DNA from: Chitinophaga qingshengii
GTDB lineage: Bacteria; Bacteroidota; Bacteroidia; Chitinophagales; Chitinophagaceae
Length of the DNA stretch: 64,000 bases
Reading direction: 5' to 3'
Assembly: GCF_014529935.1 (NCBI RefSeq)
Contig: NZ_JACVFC010000001.1
Location: forward strand, 1,798,001-1,862,000
Numbering within the stretch: the stretch's first letter is position 1; every line of letters begins with the position of its first letter. A program made the position numbers and the translations under genes. Of the stretch, positions 28,303-37,253 are shown piece by piece. Below the pieces are notes generated by a model. It had not been told where the DNA came from. It made no database searches and saw only the letters and a program-made list of their open reading frames with translations.

Positions 28303-28455
28303 ATTTTTTGATTTACGGATTTTTTGATTTCGGGGATGATAAAACCGATGATCATAGCGAATATAAAAAGCCCCTAAGCAATTGGTTGCTTAGGGGCTTT
28401 TTATATTCGCTATAATGATTCCCGAAATTCCAAAATCCGTAAATCAAAAAATCTC
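28303..28455. repeat. Large two-tier inverted repeat
   Basis: The inner stem is a perfect 28-bp pairing (28354-28381 with 28386-28413, loop TTGG). The outer arms (28303-28341 and 28417-28455) pair over about 39 bases, the outermost 22 being identical. Both arms use words such as GATTTTTTGATTTACGG. It separates the convergent RRM and E2 genes and can terminate in both directions, but is far larger than needed for that. Confidence 0.9.
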
Positions 28456-28463
28456 AAAATATC

Positions 28464-29795
28464 TCAGATGCTTCTTTTCGGATCGAAGTTTTCCAGTTCC
28501 TGGGCTACTGCGGTGAGGAAAGTAGCGCCGAGGGAGCCGTCTACGATACGGTGATCGTAAGACATGGAGAGGTACATCATATGGCGGATAGCGATAGAGT
28601 CGCCTTGTTCCGTTTCCACTACCACCGGGCGTTTTTTGATGGCGCCTACAGCGAGGATGGCTACCTGCGGCTGGTTGATGATGGGGGTTCCCATCAGGCT
28701 GCCGAATGTGCCTACGTTGGTGAGGGTGAATGTACCTGACTGTGTATCTTCCGGTTTCAGTTTATTCTGACGGGCAGCATTGGCCAGGCCGTTAACCTGT
28801 TTGCTGAGGCCTACCAGGTTGAGCATATCCGCGTTTTTAATCACGGGTACGATCAGGTTGCCGGAAGGCAGCGCGGTAGCCATGCCGATATTGATATCTT
28901 TTTTGATAATGATTTTATCACCATCCAGCGAGCAGTTGATCAGCGGGAAACGTTTGATACATTTCACGATGGCTTCCACGAACAGCGGGGTGAAAGTCAG
29001 TTTTTCGCCTTCTCTTTTTTCGAACTCTCCTTTTACGCGATCGCGCCATTTCACCATATTGGTTACATCGGCTTCCATGAAGCTGGTTACGTGCGGGCTG
29101 GTTTGTTTGCTCATCACCATGTGATTGGCGATCAGTTTACGCATACGGTCCATTTCCACAATTTCCACGTTGCCGTTATAGGTAGGGGAAGCAACGGTAG
29201 TGGTAACAGCAGGCGTGCTGCGTACTGCCGGTGCAGCCACTGGTTCTGCTACAGGCGTTACATCAGGAATTACTTTTCCTTCCCTGCGATCCGCTACATA
29301 TTGCAGGATATCCTTTTTAGTGACACGGCCGTCGCTACCGGAACCCGGAATTCTTTCCAGGTCGGCAAAGCTGACGCCTTCCTGTTGCGCGATGGTGAGC
29401 ACGAGCGGGGAATAGAATCTGGCGCCGCCGGCAGCAGGGGCTGCGGCGGGAGCTGCAGCAGGCGCAGCGGAAGGTACAGTAGCAGCGGTGAACCTTGGTT
29501 CGGCAGCCACCACCGGTGTGGCAGGTACAGGTGCAGGATTGGCCGCTGCATCGGCATTGGTATTGATACGTGCAATCACAGTGCCTACCGGTACCACATC
29601 ATCTTCCTTGAAGAGTACCTCAGCGATAACCCCTTCTGCGATGGAAGGAACTTCGCTGTCCACTTTGTCCGTAGCAATTTCCAATACGGTTTCATCCACT
29701 TTTACGTGATCGCCCGCCTTTTTATGCCAACGCAAAATGGTGGCTTCCATGATGCTTTCTCCCATTTTTGGCATTACCAATTCTACAATGGCCAT
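28464..29795 (-). CDS. 2-oxo-acid dehydrogenase E2 (dihydrolipoyl acyltransferase)
   Basis: A 443-residue E2 core subunit. The N-terminal lipoyl domain has the lipoylated Lys44 in EIATDKVDSEVPS. An Ala/Pro-rich linker (about residues 85-130) follows, then a peripheral subunit-binding domain (FYSPLVLTIAQQEG to GRVTKKDILQYV, about 131-175), a second linker, and the acyltransferase domain with the catalytic His415 and Asp419 in HRIVDG. Acyl groups pass from the lipoyl arm to CoA. The sequence pattern fits branched-chain or pyruvate/2-oxoglutarate complexes; E1 and E3 are not adjacent, so the substrate is uncertain. Confidence 0.92.
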   Translation of the reverse strand: MAIVELVMPKMGESIMEATILRWHKKAGDHVKVDETVLEIATDKVDSEVPSIAEGVIAEVLFKEDDVVPVGTVIARINTNADAAANPAPVPATPVVAAEPRFTAATVPSAAPAAAPAAAPAAGGARFYSPLVLTIAQQEGVSFADLERIPGSGSDGRVTKKDILQYVADRREGKVIPDVTPVAEPVAAPAVRSTPAVTTTVASPTYNGNVEIVEMDRMRKLIANHMVMSKQTSPHVTSFMEADVTNMVKWRDRVKGEFEKREGEKLTFTPLFVEAIVKCIKRFPLINCSLDGDKIIIKKDINIGMATALPSGNLIVPVIKNADMLNLVGLSKQVNGLANAARQNKLKPEDTQSGTFTLTNVGTFGSLMGTPIINQPQVAILAVGAIKKRPVVVETEQGDSIAIRHMMYLSMSYDHRIVDGSLGATFLTAVAQELENFDPKRSI

Positions 29796-29865
29796 AAGAT
29801 TGTTTTTAGCTTTAATGTGGACAAAAATAAGGGAATTGTATCAATTCAATCTGCCGTTCCCGGGC

Positions 29866-31113
29866 TTATTCCAAAATGAGCTTGCGCAGCTCATTCATGG
29901 CGTAAACAGCGGTCATCTGTGTATTTCGTTCCCGGTCGTACCGCAGCTGGTATTTTACCGTCGTCGTTTTTTCCTGGCTGCCTACCGCCACCCATACGGT
30001 TCCTACGGGTTTTTCGGGGGTACCGCCGTCGGGCCCCATGATACCGGAAACCGCGATGGCGTAGTCTGTTTCCAGCAATTGGAGCGCACCGGCAAGCATT
30101 TCCTTCACCGTTTCCTCACTGACCGCACCATGTGCCTGCAACGTTTCCGCCTTTACCCCCAACAGCTTCATTTTCATTTCGTTGGCATAAGTAATGGCAC
30201 TGCCTTTATAATAGGCAGAGCTACCGGGGATAGCCGTGATCCAGGTGGATATTTGTCCGCCGGTACAGCTTTCAGCAGTACCCACTGTTTTACCCTTTGT
30301 TTTCAGCAGGTTGCCCAGCACCTCTCCTATGCTGATATCCTGGTCGGTGACCGTGATATCGGGCAACAAGGCCATCATTTCATGAAAATGCACCGTCAGT
30401 TCGGCCGCAGTGGTTACCTTGTCCTCCCCGAAAGCGGTGAGCCGCAGCTTCAGCAGGCTGTAGCTGGGCAGATAAGCCAGTTTGATATGCGGGGGCAATT
30501 TTGCTTCAAAAGCCGTCAACCGCTCCGCCACAAAGGATTCACCCAGCCCGGAGGTAATGAGCGTTTGGTGCATGACGGCGGGCGTATTAAAATGTGCCGC
30601 CAGTTGTGGCAACACATAACTTTCCATAATGCCTTTCATTTCATGCGGCACACCGGGCATAGACACATATATCTTCCCGTCTTTTTCAAACCACATACCC
30701 GGGGCGGTACCTCTTTCGTTGGCAATTACCGTACAGGATTCCGGTACCATAGCCTGTGCCACGTTGCGTTCCAATATCGGCAGTCCGCGGCTTTCAAAAA
30801 TATGCAGTACCCGCTGCAGTGTGGCCGCATCCTGTACCAATGGCGTCTGGAAATATTCGCAGAGCGTAGGCTTGGTGATATCATCGGCCGTAGGCCCCAA
30901 TCCACCGGTAATCAATATAATATCTGATAGTTCGGCTTCTCTGGCCAGGTTGGACAGGATATCTTCCCGTACATCGCCAATGGCTACACGCCGATGCACC
31001 CAGATACCCAACGCATTGAGTTCCTGCGCCATCCAGGCCGAATTGGTATCGATCGTTTGTCCTATCAGCAGTTCATCCCCGATGGTGATGATGCTGGCGG
31101 TTATTTTGCCCAT
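29866..31113 (-). CDS. cinA: CinA-like protein (MoCF domain plus NMN amidohydrolase)
   Basis: A 415-residue two-domain protein. The N-terminal ~170 residues are a molybdopterin-binding-like (MoCF/COG1058) domain with ASIITIGDELLIGQ and ITGGLGPTADDITK. The C-terminal ~160 residues are the CinA domain (TVGTAESCTGGQIS, with the amidohydrolase nucleophile region, and AVSGIMGPDGGTPEKPVGTV). Family members hydrolyse ADP-ribose-type pyrophosphates and deamidate nicotinamide mononucleotide for NAD recycling. It follows the thioesterase gene on the same strand after a hairpin. Confidence 0.94.
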   Translation of the reverse strand: MGKITASIITIGDELLIGQTIDTNSAWMAQELNALGIWVHRRVAIGDVREDILSNLAREAELSDIILITGGLGPTADDITKPTLCEYFQTPLVQDAATLQRVLHIFESRGLPILERNVAQAMVPESCTVIANERGTAPGMWFEKDGKIYVSMPGVPHEMKGIMESYVLPQLAAHFNTPAVMHQTLITSGLGESFVAERLTAFEAKLPPHIKLAYLPSYSLLKLRLTAFGEDKVTTAAELTVHFHEMMALLPDITVTDQDISIGEVLGNLLKTKGKTVGTAESCTGGQISTWITAIPGSSAYYKGSAITYANEMKMKLLGVKAETLQAHGAVSEETVKEMLAGALQLLETDYAIAVSGIMGPDGGTPEKPVGTVWVAVGSQEKTTTVKYQLRYDRERNTQMTAVYAMNELRKLILE

Positions 31114-31129
31114 AGTTAATCAAATGTCA

Positions 31130-31160
31130 AATGGCGGATATCAGTTGATCATCCGCCATT
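31130..31160. repeat. Hairpin between the thioesterase and cinA genes
   Basis: A perfect 10-bp stem (AATGGCGGAT at 31130-31139 with its complement at 31151-31160) lies in the 52-base gap. It may be a transcript-processing site or a partial terminator. Confidence 0.6.
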
Positions 31161-31165
31161 CGTAA

Positions 31166-31576
31166 TTATTTAAAAAATGGTTCCAGCCGTTCTTTCAGTG
31201 CTGCCGGCAGGCCGGCTTTCTGTTTTGTTTTCACATCAATGAACACCAGCGTGGTAACGCCTACATTGAGCAGTTCCCCTTTTTCATTATACAATTCACT
31301 ATGAAACTGTATCCGGGAACTTTTGGGTAGTTCTTTTAATATAGTCTTGACCGTTATCAGGTCATCGTAATAGGCCGGGCGCAGGTATTTTACATTCAGT
31401 TCCGCCACCGGCATGATCACGCCCTGTTCTTCCAGTTCCCGGTAGCTAAAACCCAGCTCCCGGATGGCTTCTGCCCTGCCTACCTCATAATACAGGCCAT
31501 AATTGCCATAATAGAGATATCCCATCTGGTCTGTTTCTCCATATCGTACCCTGATCGTCGTTATACTGCTAAACAT
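31166..31576 (-). CDS. Acyl-CoA thioesterase of the 4HBT/YbgC family
   Basis: A 136-residue hot-dog-fold thioesterase. The active-site region is YGETDQMGYLYYGNYGLYYEVGRAEAIRELG in outline; the catalytic Asp sits in TDQMG. It hydrolyses acyl-CoA thioesters in the cytosol. In other bacteria the YbgC group sits with Tol-Pal genes, but that context is missing here, so only a generic acyl-CoA role is supported. It lies upstream of cinA on the same strand. Confidence 0.9.
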   Translation of the reverse strand: MFSSITTIRVRYGETDQMGYLYYGNYGLYYEVGRAEAIRELGFSYRELEEQGVIMPVAELNVKYLRPAYYDDLITVKTILKELPKSSRIQFHSELYNEKGELLNVGVTTLVFIDVKTKQKAGLPAALKERLEPFFK

Positions 31577-31579
31577 GAT

Positions 31580-31686
31580 TCCATTTGTTTATTTTGATAT
31601 TTTGTCATTTTTATATTTTTTTATTGGAGTATGCCTGGGTATTCTTTCAATAAAAAAATATAAAAATAACAAAATCCCTAAATGGG
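31580..31686. repeat. AT-rich inverted repeat between doxX and thioesterase genes
   Basis: The arms 31580-31626 and 31648-31686 pair over about 40 bases with a few mismatches and one gap. The core is CATTTTTATATTTTTTTATTG and its near-complement. It occupies almost the whole gap between two minus-strand genes. Confidence 0.75.
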
Positions 31687-31687
31687 G

Positions 31688-32107
31688 CTATTTTCCAAGG
31701 GCGCCATCGATCGAGAACTTTCCGGGACCGGTAAACAGGATAACCAGGAAAGCTGTCAGATACATCAATGGCAGTTCTATCTTATCAAAATTAAAAGCCA
31801 GCAAGTCGGGCCGGTGTATCATCCCTACGATCACCCCCATGAGGATCACCAGGGGCACTGCGGCCAGCCTGGTCAGTAGTCCCAGCATCAGAAAAATCGA
31901 GCAAAAAACTTCTGCAAAAACGGTCATTCCCAATGAAAATTTATGTCCCACACCCAAAGGATCAGGAAAAGAATTCATTTTGGCAGCAAAATTGATCAGT
32001 TTGGGCCATCCGTGCAGTAGCAGCAAGCCGCCGAACATCAGCCGCAAAATCAGCATAGAAAAGCTCACTGCACCGCCGGTATAGCCGGTTGAGAATAGTT
32101 TTCTCAT
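31688..32107 (-). CDS. DoxX family membrane protein
   Basis: A 139-residue, four-span inner-membrane protein read from ATG 32107 (MRKLFSTGY). The DoxX signature is LRLMFGGLLLLHGWPKLINF in the first helix, with EVFCSIFLMLGLLTRLAAVPL in the centre and FNFDKIELPLMYLTAFLVI near the end. DoxX proteins are linked to quinone or redox homeostasis, but the biochemical role is loosely defined. The longer in-frame reading from 32188 adds a non-conserved segment and is rejected. Confidence 0.88.
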   Translation of the reverse strand: MRKLFSTGYTGGAVSFSMLILRLMFGGLLLLHGWPKLINFAAKMNSFPDPLGVGHKFSLGMTVFAEVFCSIFLMLGLLTRLAAVPLVILMGVIVGMIHRPDLLAFNFDKIELPLMYLTAFLVILFTGPGKFSIDGALGK

Positions 32108-32339
32108 AGTAGGTAAGGTTTTTGCGCTATAAAAATATTTGGCGCAATATAGCGCAATAGCCTTTGTCGGGCAGCCGGAGTTATCCACATTGTTGGAAAA
32201 CCGATCAGAAAAGAAAGGATATAACTTTTATATTTGCCTGGTTTGTGTCCCTGATACTGTTCCGTATAATACCTGGCGGGAAAATATTTCCGGCAGGGAT
32301 TCGTTTTAAACGCATAATTCAAGATATAACAGCTAAAGC

Positions 32340-35300
32340 ATGCACTTCATAAGAAAAGTTTATATTCCAGGACATCTGTACTTATCCATGCTGACTTTCG
32401 CCGGCGCAGGTATCGCAGGATTGCCCGCCGCCCACGCGCAGCAAACGCGTATTTACACCGATCCGGAAAAAGTATTCAAAGATGCACAACAGTACTTCCA
32501 GCAGGAAAAGTACAGCGTATCTATGCAGCTTTTCAAGCAAACGATCGATAACATCGATTATTTCCATGAAACCAACCGCGACCTGGTAAAGTCTGACGCC
32601 TATTATTATTACACTGTATGCGCCCTCAAACTGGGACAGGACAACGCAGAAAAAATAGCGCTGGAATACCTTAAAATATTCAACAACAACGCCCGCGAAC
32701 AGCTGGTAAGCTATCAGCTGGGAAAATATTATTTCCATCAGAACCGGTTCAAAGACGCTATCCCGCTGTATGAAAAAGCCAGCATCGACAACCTCTCCAA
32801 CGCAGAAATTGCCGAAGCGAAATTTGAACTGGCCTACTGTTACTTCAACGTCAAAGACTTCCAGAAGGCACAACCCCTGTTCGGCGGCATCCGTGAAATA
32901 CAGGGCAAATACTATCTGCCGGCCAACTACTACTATGGCTTTATCGCTTACTACAACCACCAGTACGGCGATGCGCTCAGCAGCTTCCAAAAAGTAGTGG
33001 AAGATCCGAAGTATAAAAATATTGTTCCCTACTACATTGCAGAGATCTACTACTTCCAGGGCAAACACGACCAGCTGATCACCTACACCGAGCCATTGCT
33101 GCGGCAAGGTGGCCAGTACTACGAAGCAGAAATGAAACAACTGCTGGGTAAAGCCTACTTTGAACGTAAAGACTATAAAAAAGCATTGCCCCTGTTGCAG
33201 GAGTTCCAGGATAATTCCGAGGAAGTACGCAATGAAGACATCTACCAGCTGTCATATTCCTACTATCAGACCGGTAATCTCAACAAAGCCATCAGCGGCT
33301 TCAAACAACTCAGCAGTTCCAAAGACTCGCTGGGCCAGAACTCCATGTACCTGCTGGGTGACTGTTACCTGCGCACCGGCCAGAAAGCCAATGCCCGCAA
33401 TGCTTTCGCCTTCAGCGCCAACAACAGTTCCAATGCTCAGCAACAGGAAATTTCCCGCTTTCACTACGGTAAACTCTCCTATGAGCTGGGCTACCAGGAT
33501 GCAGCCCTCAATGAACTGACCCAGTTCGTAAAAACTTACCCCCAGTCAGCATACAACAAGGAAGCCCGCGAAATACTCGTGAGCCTCTTCATGAATACCA
33601 ACAACTACCGCGACGGCCTGGCTACCATTGAACAGATCGGTGATAAAAACCCGACTGTACTCAAAGCGTATCAGAAAATAGCCTACGGCAGGGCTACAGA
33701 GCTGATCAACGATCAGCAGCTGGCGGAAGCCGATCGCCTATTGGACATCGCCATCAACAATCCATATGATGGGCAGACCAAACAGCTGGCCCAGTTCTGG
33801 AAAGCAGAAATAGCGCTGCGCCAGAACAAAACCGATAAAGCGATCACTAACCTGAACGCCTATCTGAGCAGCAATCCGCCGGTATCCGGCGAAGCCAATG
33901 CCCAAACAGCCAGCTATAACCTGGGTTACAGCCTGCTGAAACAGGACAAATATGCAGAGGCGCTGCCGCACTTTGAAACCGCCCAGAAAGCCAGTGGCCC
34001 TAATGCTACCCGGATCGCCAACGATGCCGCCCTGCGTGCGGCCGATTGTTACTACATGCTGCGCCAGTTTCCGAAAGCATTGTCGCTGTATGACCGCGTC
34101 ATTAACAACAACGAGCCCGGCGCAGATTACGCTATCTATCAGAAAGCCATCATCCTGGGCCTGCAAGGCAAACAGGCAGATAAACTCGCCCTGCTCAAAC
34201 AGCTGGGTAACAAGTTCCCCAGCTCTGATTTTGGTAACCAGACAGACATGGAAATCGCCAACACCTACCTGGCACAGGAGAAATACAACGAAGCGATTCC
34301 TTACCTGGAAAACGTACTGCAGAAACAACCCAACGGCGCCAATGCCCCCAGGGCACTGCTCAAACTGGGATTGTGCTATTATAACAAAGACAATGAAAGC
34401 AAAGCCCTCGCCTATTACCGTCAGGTGGTAGAGAAATTCCCGGGATCACCGGAAAGCAATGAGGCGCTGCAAAGCATCAAGTCTATCTACGTAGGTCAGG
34501 GTAAAACAGACGACTACCTCGCTTTCCTGAAAGCCAGCGGCCGCACCGTTACCGCTACTGCGGAAGACTCATTAGCTTATTCCGCTGCGGAAGCCCGTTT
34601 CACCAACAACGACTGCTCCGGCGCCATTGCCGCCTTCAACAGCTACATTCAGAAATATCCCAACGGTCAGTTTATTCTGCCGGCGAATTTCTATAAAGCC
34701 GAATGTTCCTATAACAACAAGGACTACGCCAGCGCGCTGCCGGCGTATGAGTTTGTGCTTTCCCGCAACAACAGTCTGTATGCTGAGCGTTCCGCCCTGC
34801 AGGCCGCCAATATCAACTTCTACCAGAGTAAAGACTATAACAAAGCGCGTACTTACTACCTGCAACTGCAGGACCTGGCTACCAGCAAGGAAAACAGCCT
34901 GGCTGCCACCAGAGGTTTATTGCGCAGCAATTACCAGTTAAAACGCTGGGATGAAGTAGGTAACTATGCAGAAATGTTGTTGTCTACCGCCAATATCAGT
35001 ACCGACGACCAGATCATCGCCCATTTCTACCTGGGTAAAGCGCAGAAACAAGCCAAACAATTTGCCAACGCCATTACCGAATTCAAAACAGTGGCAGGTA
35101 TGACCAAGTCAGAAACCGGTGCAGAAGCCCGTTATGATATGGCTGACTGTTACCTGCAACAGAACGACCTGGCTGCCGCAGAGAAAGCCGGTTTCGATGT
35201 TATCAAAAACACGCCTTCCTACGATGTGTGGGTGGCTAAATCATATATCCTGCTGGGCGATGTGTATTTCCGTCAACAGGACTACTTCAATGCCAAAGCA

Positions 35301-35420
35301 ACTTTCCAGAGCATCGCTGAAAACTGCCCTATTCCGGAGCTGAAAGCCGAAGCCAAAGAGAAATTTGTCAAAGCAGAAGCAGCAGAAAAAGCAGCCGGAA
35401 AAAAACCGAAGAAACAGTAG
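32340..35420 (+). CDS. Large exported TPR-repeat protein
   Basis: A 1026-residue protein with a signal peptide (cleavage after about AAHA, residue 33). More than twenty tetratricopeptide-like repeats cover nearly the whole chain, for example QYFQQEKYSVSMQLFKQTID and KYNEAIPYLENVLQKQPNGA. The tail is basic and Ala-rich (EKAAGKKPKKQ). Repeats of this kind make an elongated protein-binding superhelix in the periplasm or at the outer membrane. It is followed after 69 bases by an outer-membrane barrel gene and then by an HU-like/TM gene, an arrangement that suggests a shared envelope function. I cannot name the pathway. Confidence 0.9.
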   Translation: MHFIRKVYIPGHLYLSMLTFAGAGIAGLPAAHAQQTRIYTDPEKVFKDAQQYFQQEKYSVSMQLFKQTIDNIDYFHETNRDLVKSDAYYYYTVCALKLGQDNAEKIALEYLKIFNNNAREQLVSYQLGKYYFHQNRFKDAIPLYEKASIDNLSNAEIAEAKFELAYCYFNVKDFQKAQPLFGGIREIQGKYYLPANYYYGFIAYYNHQYGDALSSFQKVVEDPKYKNIVPYYIAEIYYFQGKHDQLITYTEPLLRQGGQYYEAEMKQLLGKAYFERKDYKKALPLLQEFQDNSEEVRNEDIYQLSYSYYQTGNLNKAISGFKQLSSSKDSLGQNSMYLLGDCYLRTGQKANARNAFAFSANNSSNAQQQEISRFHYGKLSYELGYQDAALNELTQFVKTYPQSAYNKEAREILVSLFMNTNNYRDGLATIEQIGDKNPTVLKAYQKIAYGRATELINDQQLAEADRLLDIAINNPYDGQTKQLAQFWKAEIALRQNKTDKAITNLNAYLSSNPPVSGEANAQTASYNLGYSLLKQDKYAEALPHFETAQKASGPNATRIANDAALRAADCYYMLRQFPKALSLYDRVINNNEPGADYAIYQKAIILGLQGKQADKLALLKQLGNKFPSSDFGNQTDMEIANTYLAQEKYNEAIPYLENVLQKQPNGANAPRALLKLGLCYYNKDNESKALAYYRQVVEKFPGSPESNEALQSIKSIYVGQGKTDDYLAFLKASGRTVTATAEDSLAYSAAEARFTNNDCSGAIAAFNSYIQKYPNGQFILPANFYKAECSYNNKDYASALPAYEFVLSRNNSLYAERSALQAANINFYQSKDYNKARTYYLQLQDLATSKENSLAATRGLLRSNYQLKRWDEVGNYAEMLLSTANISTDDQIIAHFYLGKAQKQAKQFANAITEFKTVAGMTKSETGAEARYDMADCYLQQNDLAAAEKAGFDVIKNTPSYDVWVAKSYILLGDVYFRQQDYFNAKATFQSIAENCPIPELKAEAKEKFVKAEAAEKAAGKKPKKQ

Positions 35421-35424
35421 CCAT

Positions 35425-35489
35425 TGAAAATTTACGAATTTTCGGATTTTGAAATTTTGAGATTTCGGGAATTAAGACCAAATAGAAAC
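35425..35489. repeat. AT-rich palindromic spacer
   Basis: The gap between the TPR gene and the barrel gene contains GAAAATTTACGAATTTTC (palindromic) and GAGATTTCGGG words like those in the large inverted repeat at 28303-28455. An ORF can be read through it from a TTG but it is not protein-like, which supports the ATG at 35490. Confidence 0.5.
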
Positions 35490-37139
35490 ATGAATATTCT
35501 CAACATACATCGCAAACGCGCTTTTATCATAGCAGGCATGAGCCTTGCAGGCATCCTTCATCAGCAGCAGGCCTGGGCACAGGAGCCGCTGAAACAGGAA
35601 ACGATCGATATCATTTCCACCAATCAGCCTAAACTCCGCGACGCCTATAAACTGAACCTGACGGCCTCTCTGCCAAGCGTAGATACCAGCAGACCTGTGC
35701 TGACCTACAAAGTACCGGCACTGAACCTGAACTTCATGTACCAGGCCGCTCCCCTGAAACCGCTGGCATTGGGCAAAGACTCCCTGTCGCTGTTGCAGAA
35801 CAACTTTATCAAACTGGGTTATGGCAATTACAAAACGCCATACGTACAGGCTGGTTTCGGCAGTGGCCGTAAAGATGTGTACAACTACGGCCTGTTTGTA
35901 AATTATACCAGCTCGCAAGGCAAGGAAATTGCTGACCAGAACTACAGCAACCTCAATGCGCTGGCTTCGGGTACTTACCTGTTGCCCGGAATGCAGCTGG
36001 ACGCGAGCCTTGGTTATGACCGCAATACCATCCACTACTATGGTTACAACCATGATACGCTGAAATACGACAAAAAAGATATTGCACAGACTTTCAATAC
36101 CGTGACCGCACAGGTAGGCCTCAAAAACCGTCCGCAAAACGACTGGGCATTTGAGTTTCAGCCCACGGTAAAGTTCATTGCTTTCAACGATTCGTATAAA
36201 CGTACAGAGAATACCTTCATCGCCAAAATACCCGTGCGCAAGCAGGTGTTTGAAGACATCTATATCAAGGCAGAAGGCGTTTTTGACCTGTCTACCTACA
36301 AACAGGATAATAACCGCACCATCAACAACAATGTGGTGGCCATTCATCCTTCCGTAGACATCATTAAACCCGGATTTGTGCTGCATGTAGGCGTAAATCC
36401 TACCTGGACCAACGACAAGTTTTACCTGCTGCCGGACATCGTGAACGAATCGCACCTGGTACGCAAAAAACTGATCCTGAGCAGCGGATGGATTTCCTAC
36501 TTCGATAAGAATTCCTACCGCAACCTGGCCAATAAAAATCCGTTCCTGAATGGTTTGATGGACGGCATGCTCAACACGCGTGTAGAAGAAAAATATACCG
36601 GCATCAAAGGTACGCTGGGCGGACATTTCAACTACAACACCAAATTTGCGTCCGTTACCTGGTATAATATGCCGTTGTTTGTGAATGACTCCGCAGACAT
36701 GAAATATTTCACCACCCGTAACGAAGCGCAGCTGCGTGCTTTCCAACTGCATGCCGAGGTGGGGTATATAGAAGAAGAGAAATTCCAGGCAAGGGTTAGC
36801 TTCGACTGGTATAATTACAACAAACAGGAGACAGAAGTTAAACCCTGGCACCTGCCTCCTTTCCAGGGCGACCTGTTTGTACAGTACACCTTTGCTAAGA
36901 AGCTGCACCTGAATGCCGATCTGTTTGCGCTCAGCGGCAGTTATTATCAGTTGCCCAACAAGGATTTTGGCAAAACCAACGGCGCCTGGGACATGAATGC
37001 CGGCGCTTCCTATGACATCGGTAAAAACTTCAACCTGTGGTTGAACGCCAATAATATCTTCAATTCCCATTATCAGCGCTGGTACCTGTATCCTACCTAT
37101 GGTTTCAACATCGTAGGCGGAATTATGGTGAAGTTCTGA
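35490..37139 (+). CDS. Outer-membrane beta-barrel protein (TonB-receptor-like, no plug)
   Basis: A 549-residue protein with a signal peptide ending in QAWAQ. It consists largely of amphipathic strands with aromatic girdles, and its final strands (NIVGGIMVKF) end in Phe as expected for a BAM-inserted barrel. It resembles the barrel part of TonB-dependent receptors but is short and lacks an evident plug or carboxypeptidase-like domain. It lies downstream of the TPR gene, with which it may assemble. Start chosen at ATG 35490, because the upstream TTG reading runs through a repeat element. Confidence 0.85.
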   Translation: MNILNIHRKRAFIIAGMSLAGILHQQQAWAQEPLKQETIDIISTNQPKLRDAYKLNLTASLPSVDTSRPVLTYKVPALNLNFMYQAAPLKPLALGKDSLSLLQNNFIKLGYGNYKTPYVQAGFGSGRKDVYNYGLFVNYTSSQGKEIADQNYSNLNALASGTYLLPGMQLDASLGYDRNTIHYYGYNHDTLKYDKKDIAQTFNTVTAQVGLKNRPQNDWAFEFQPTVKFIAFNDSYKRTENTFIAKIPVRKQVFEDIYIKAEGVFDLSTYKQDNNRTINNNVVAIHPSVDIIKPGFVLHVGVNPTWTNDKFYLLPDIVNESHLVRKKLILSSGWISYFDKNSYRNLANKNPFLNGLMDGMLNTRVEEKYTGIKGTLGGHFNYNTKFASVTWYNMPLFVNDSADMKYFTTRNEAQLRAFQLHAEVGYIEEEKFQARVSFDWYNYNKQETEVKPWHLPPFQGDLFVQYTFAKKLHLNADLFALSGSYYQLPNKDFGKTNGAWDMNAGASYDIGKNFNLWLNANNIFNSHYQRWYLYPTYGFNIVGGIMVKF

Positions 37140-37168
37140 TTTTGAGTTAATTTAGTTGCTCGCAACGA

Positions 37169-37220
37169 CACGAAGCAGCAAAGACGCAAAGATGATGATT
37201 TGCTGCTTTGCTGCTTCGTG
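37169..37220. repeat. Inverted repeat with CACGAAGCAGCAAAG arms
   Basis: A 22-base imperfect stem (37169-37190 with 37199-37220) surrounds an 8-base loop. It lies between the barrel gene and the HU-like gene and may act as terminator or processing site. Confidence 0.75.
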
Positions 37221-37253
37221 GCTTTTCAGAATATTAACCGACAAACATCTCTC

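Noticed and set aside
29091..30927. Two plus-strand frames of 262 and 396 codons
   Set aside because: They are shadows of the E2 acyltransferase and cinA genes, rich in Cys/His/Arg as expected for opposite-strand reading.
31113..31166. Riboswitch in the thioesterase/cinA gap
   Set aside because: Only a simple 10-bp hairpin is present, with no conserved aptamer-like pattern.
35472..37070. 532-codon open frame on the minus strand
   Set aside because: Antisense to the beta-barrel gene; no conserved domain, and composition typical of a reverse-strand shadow.
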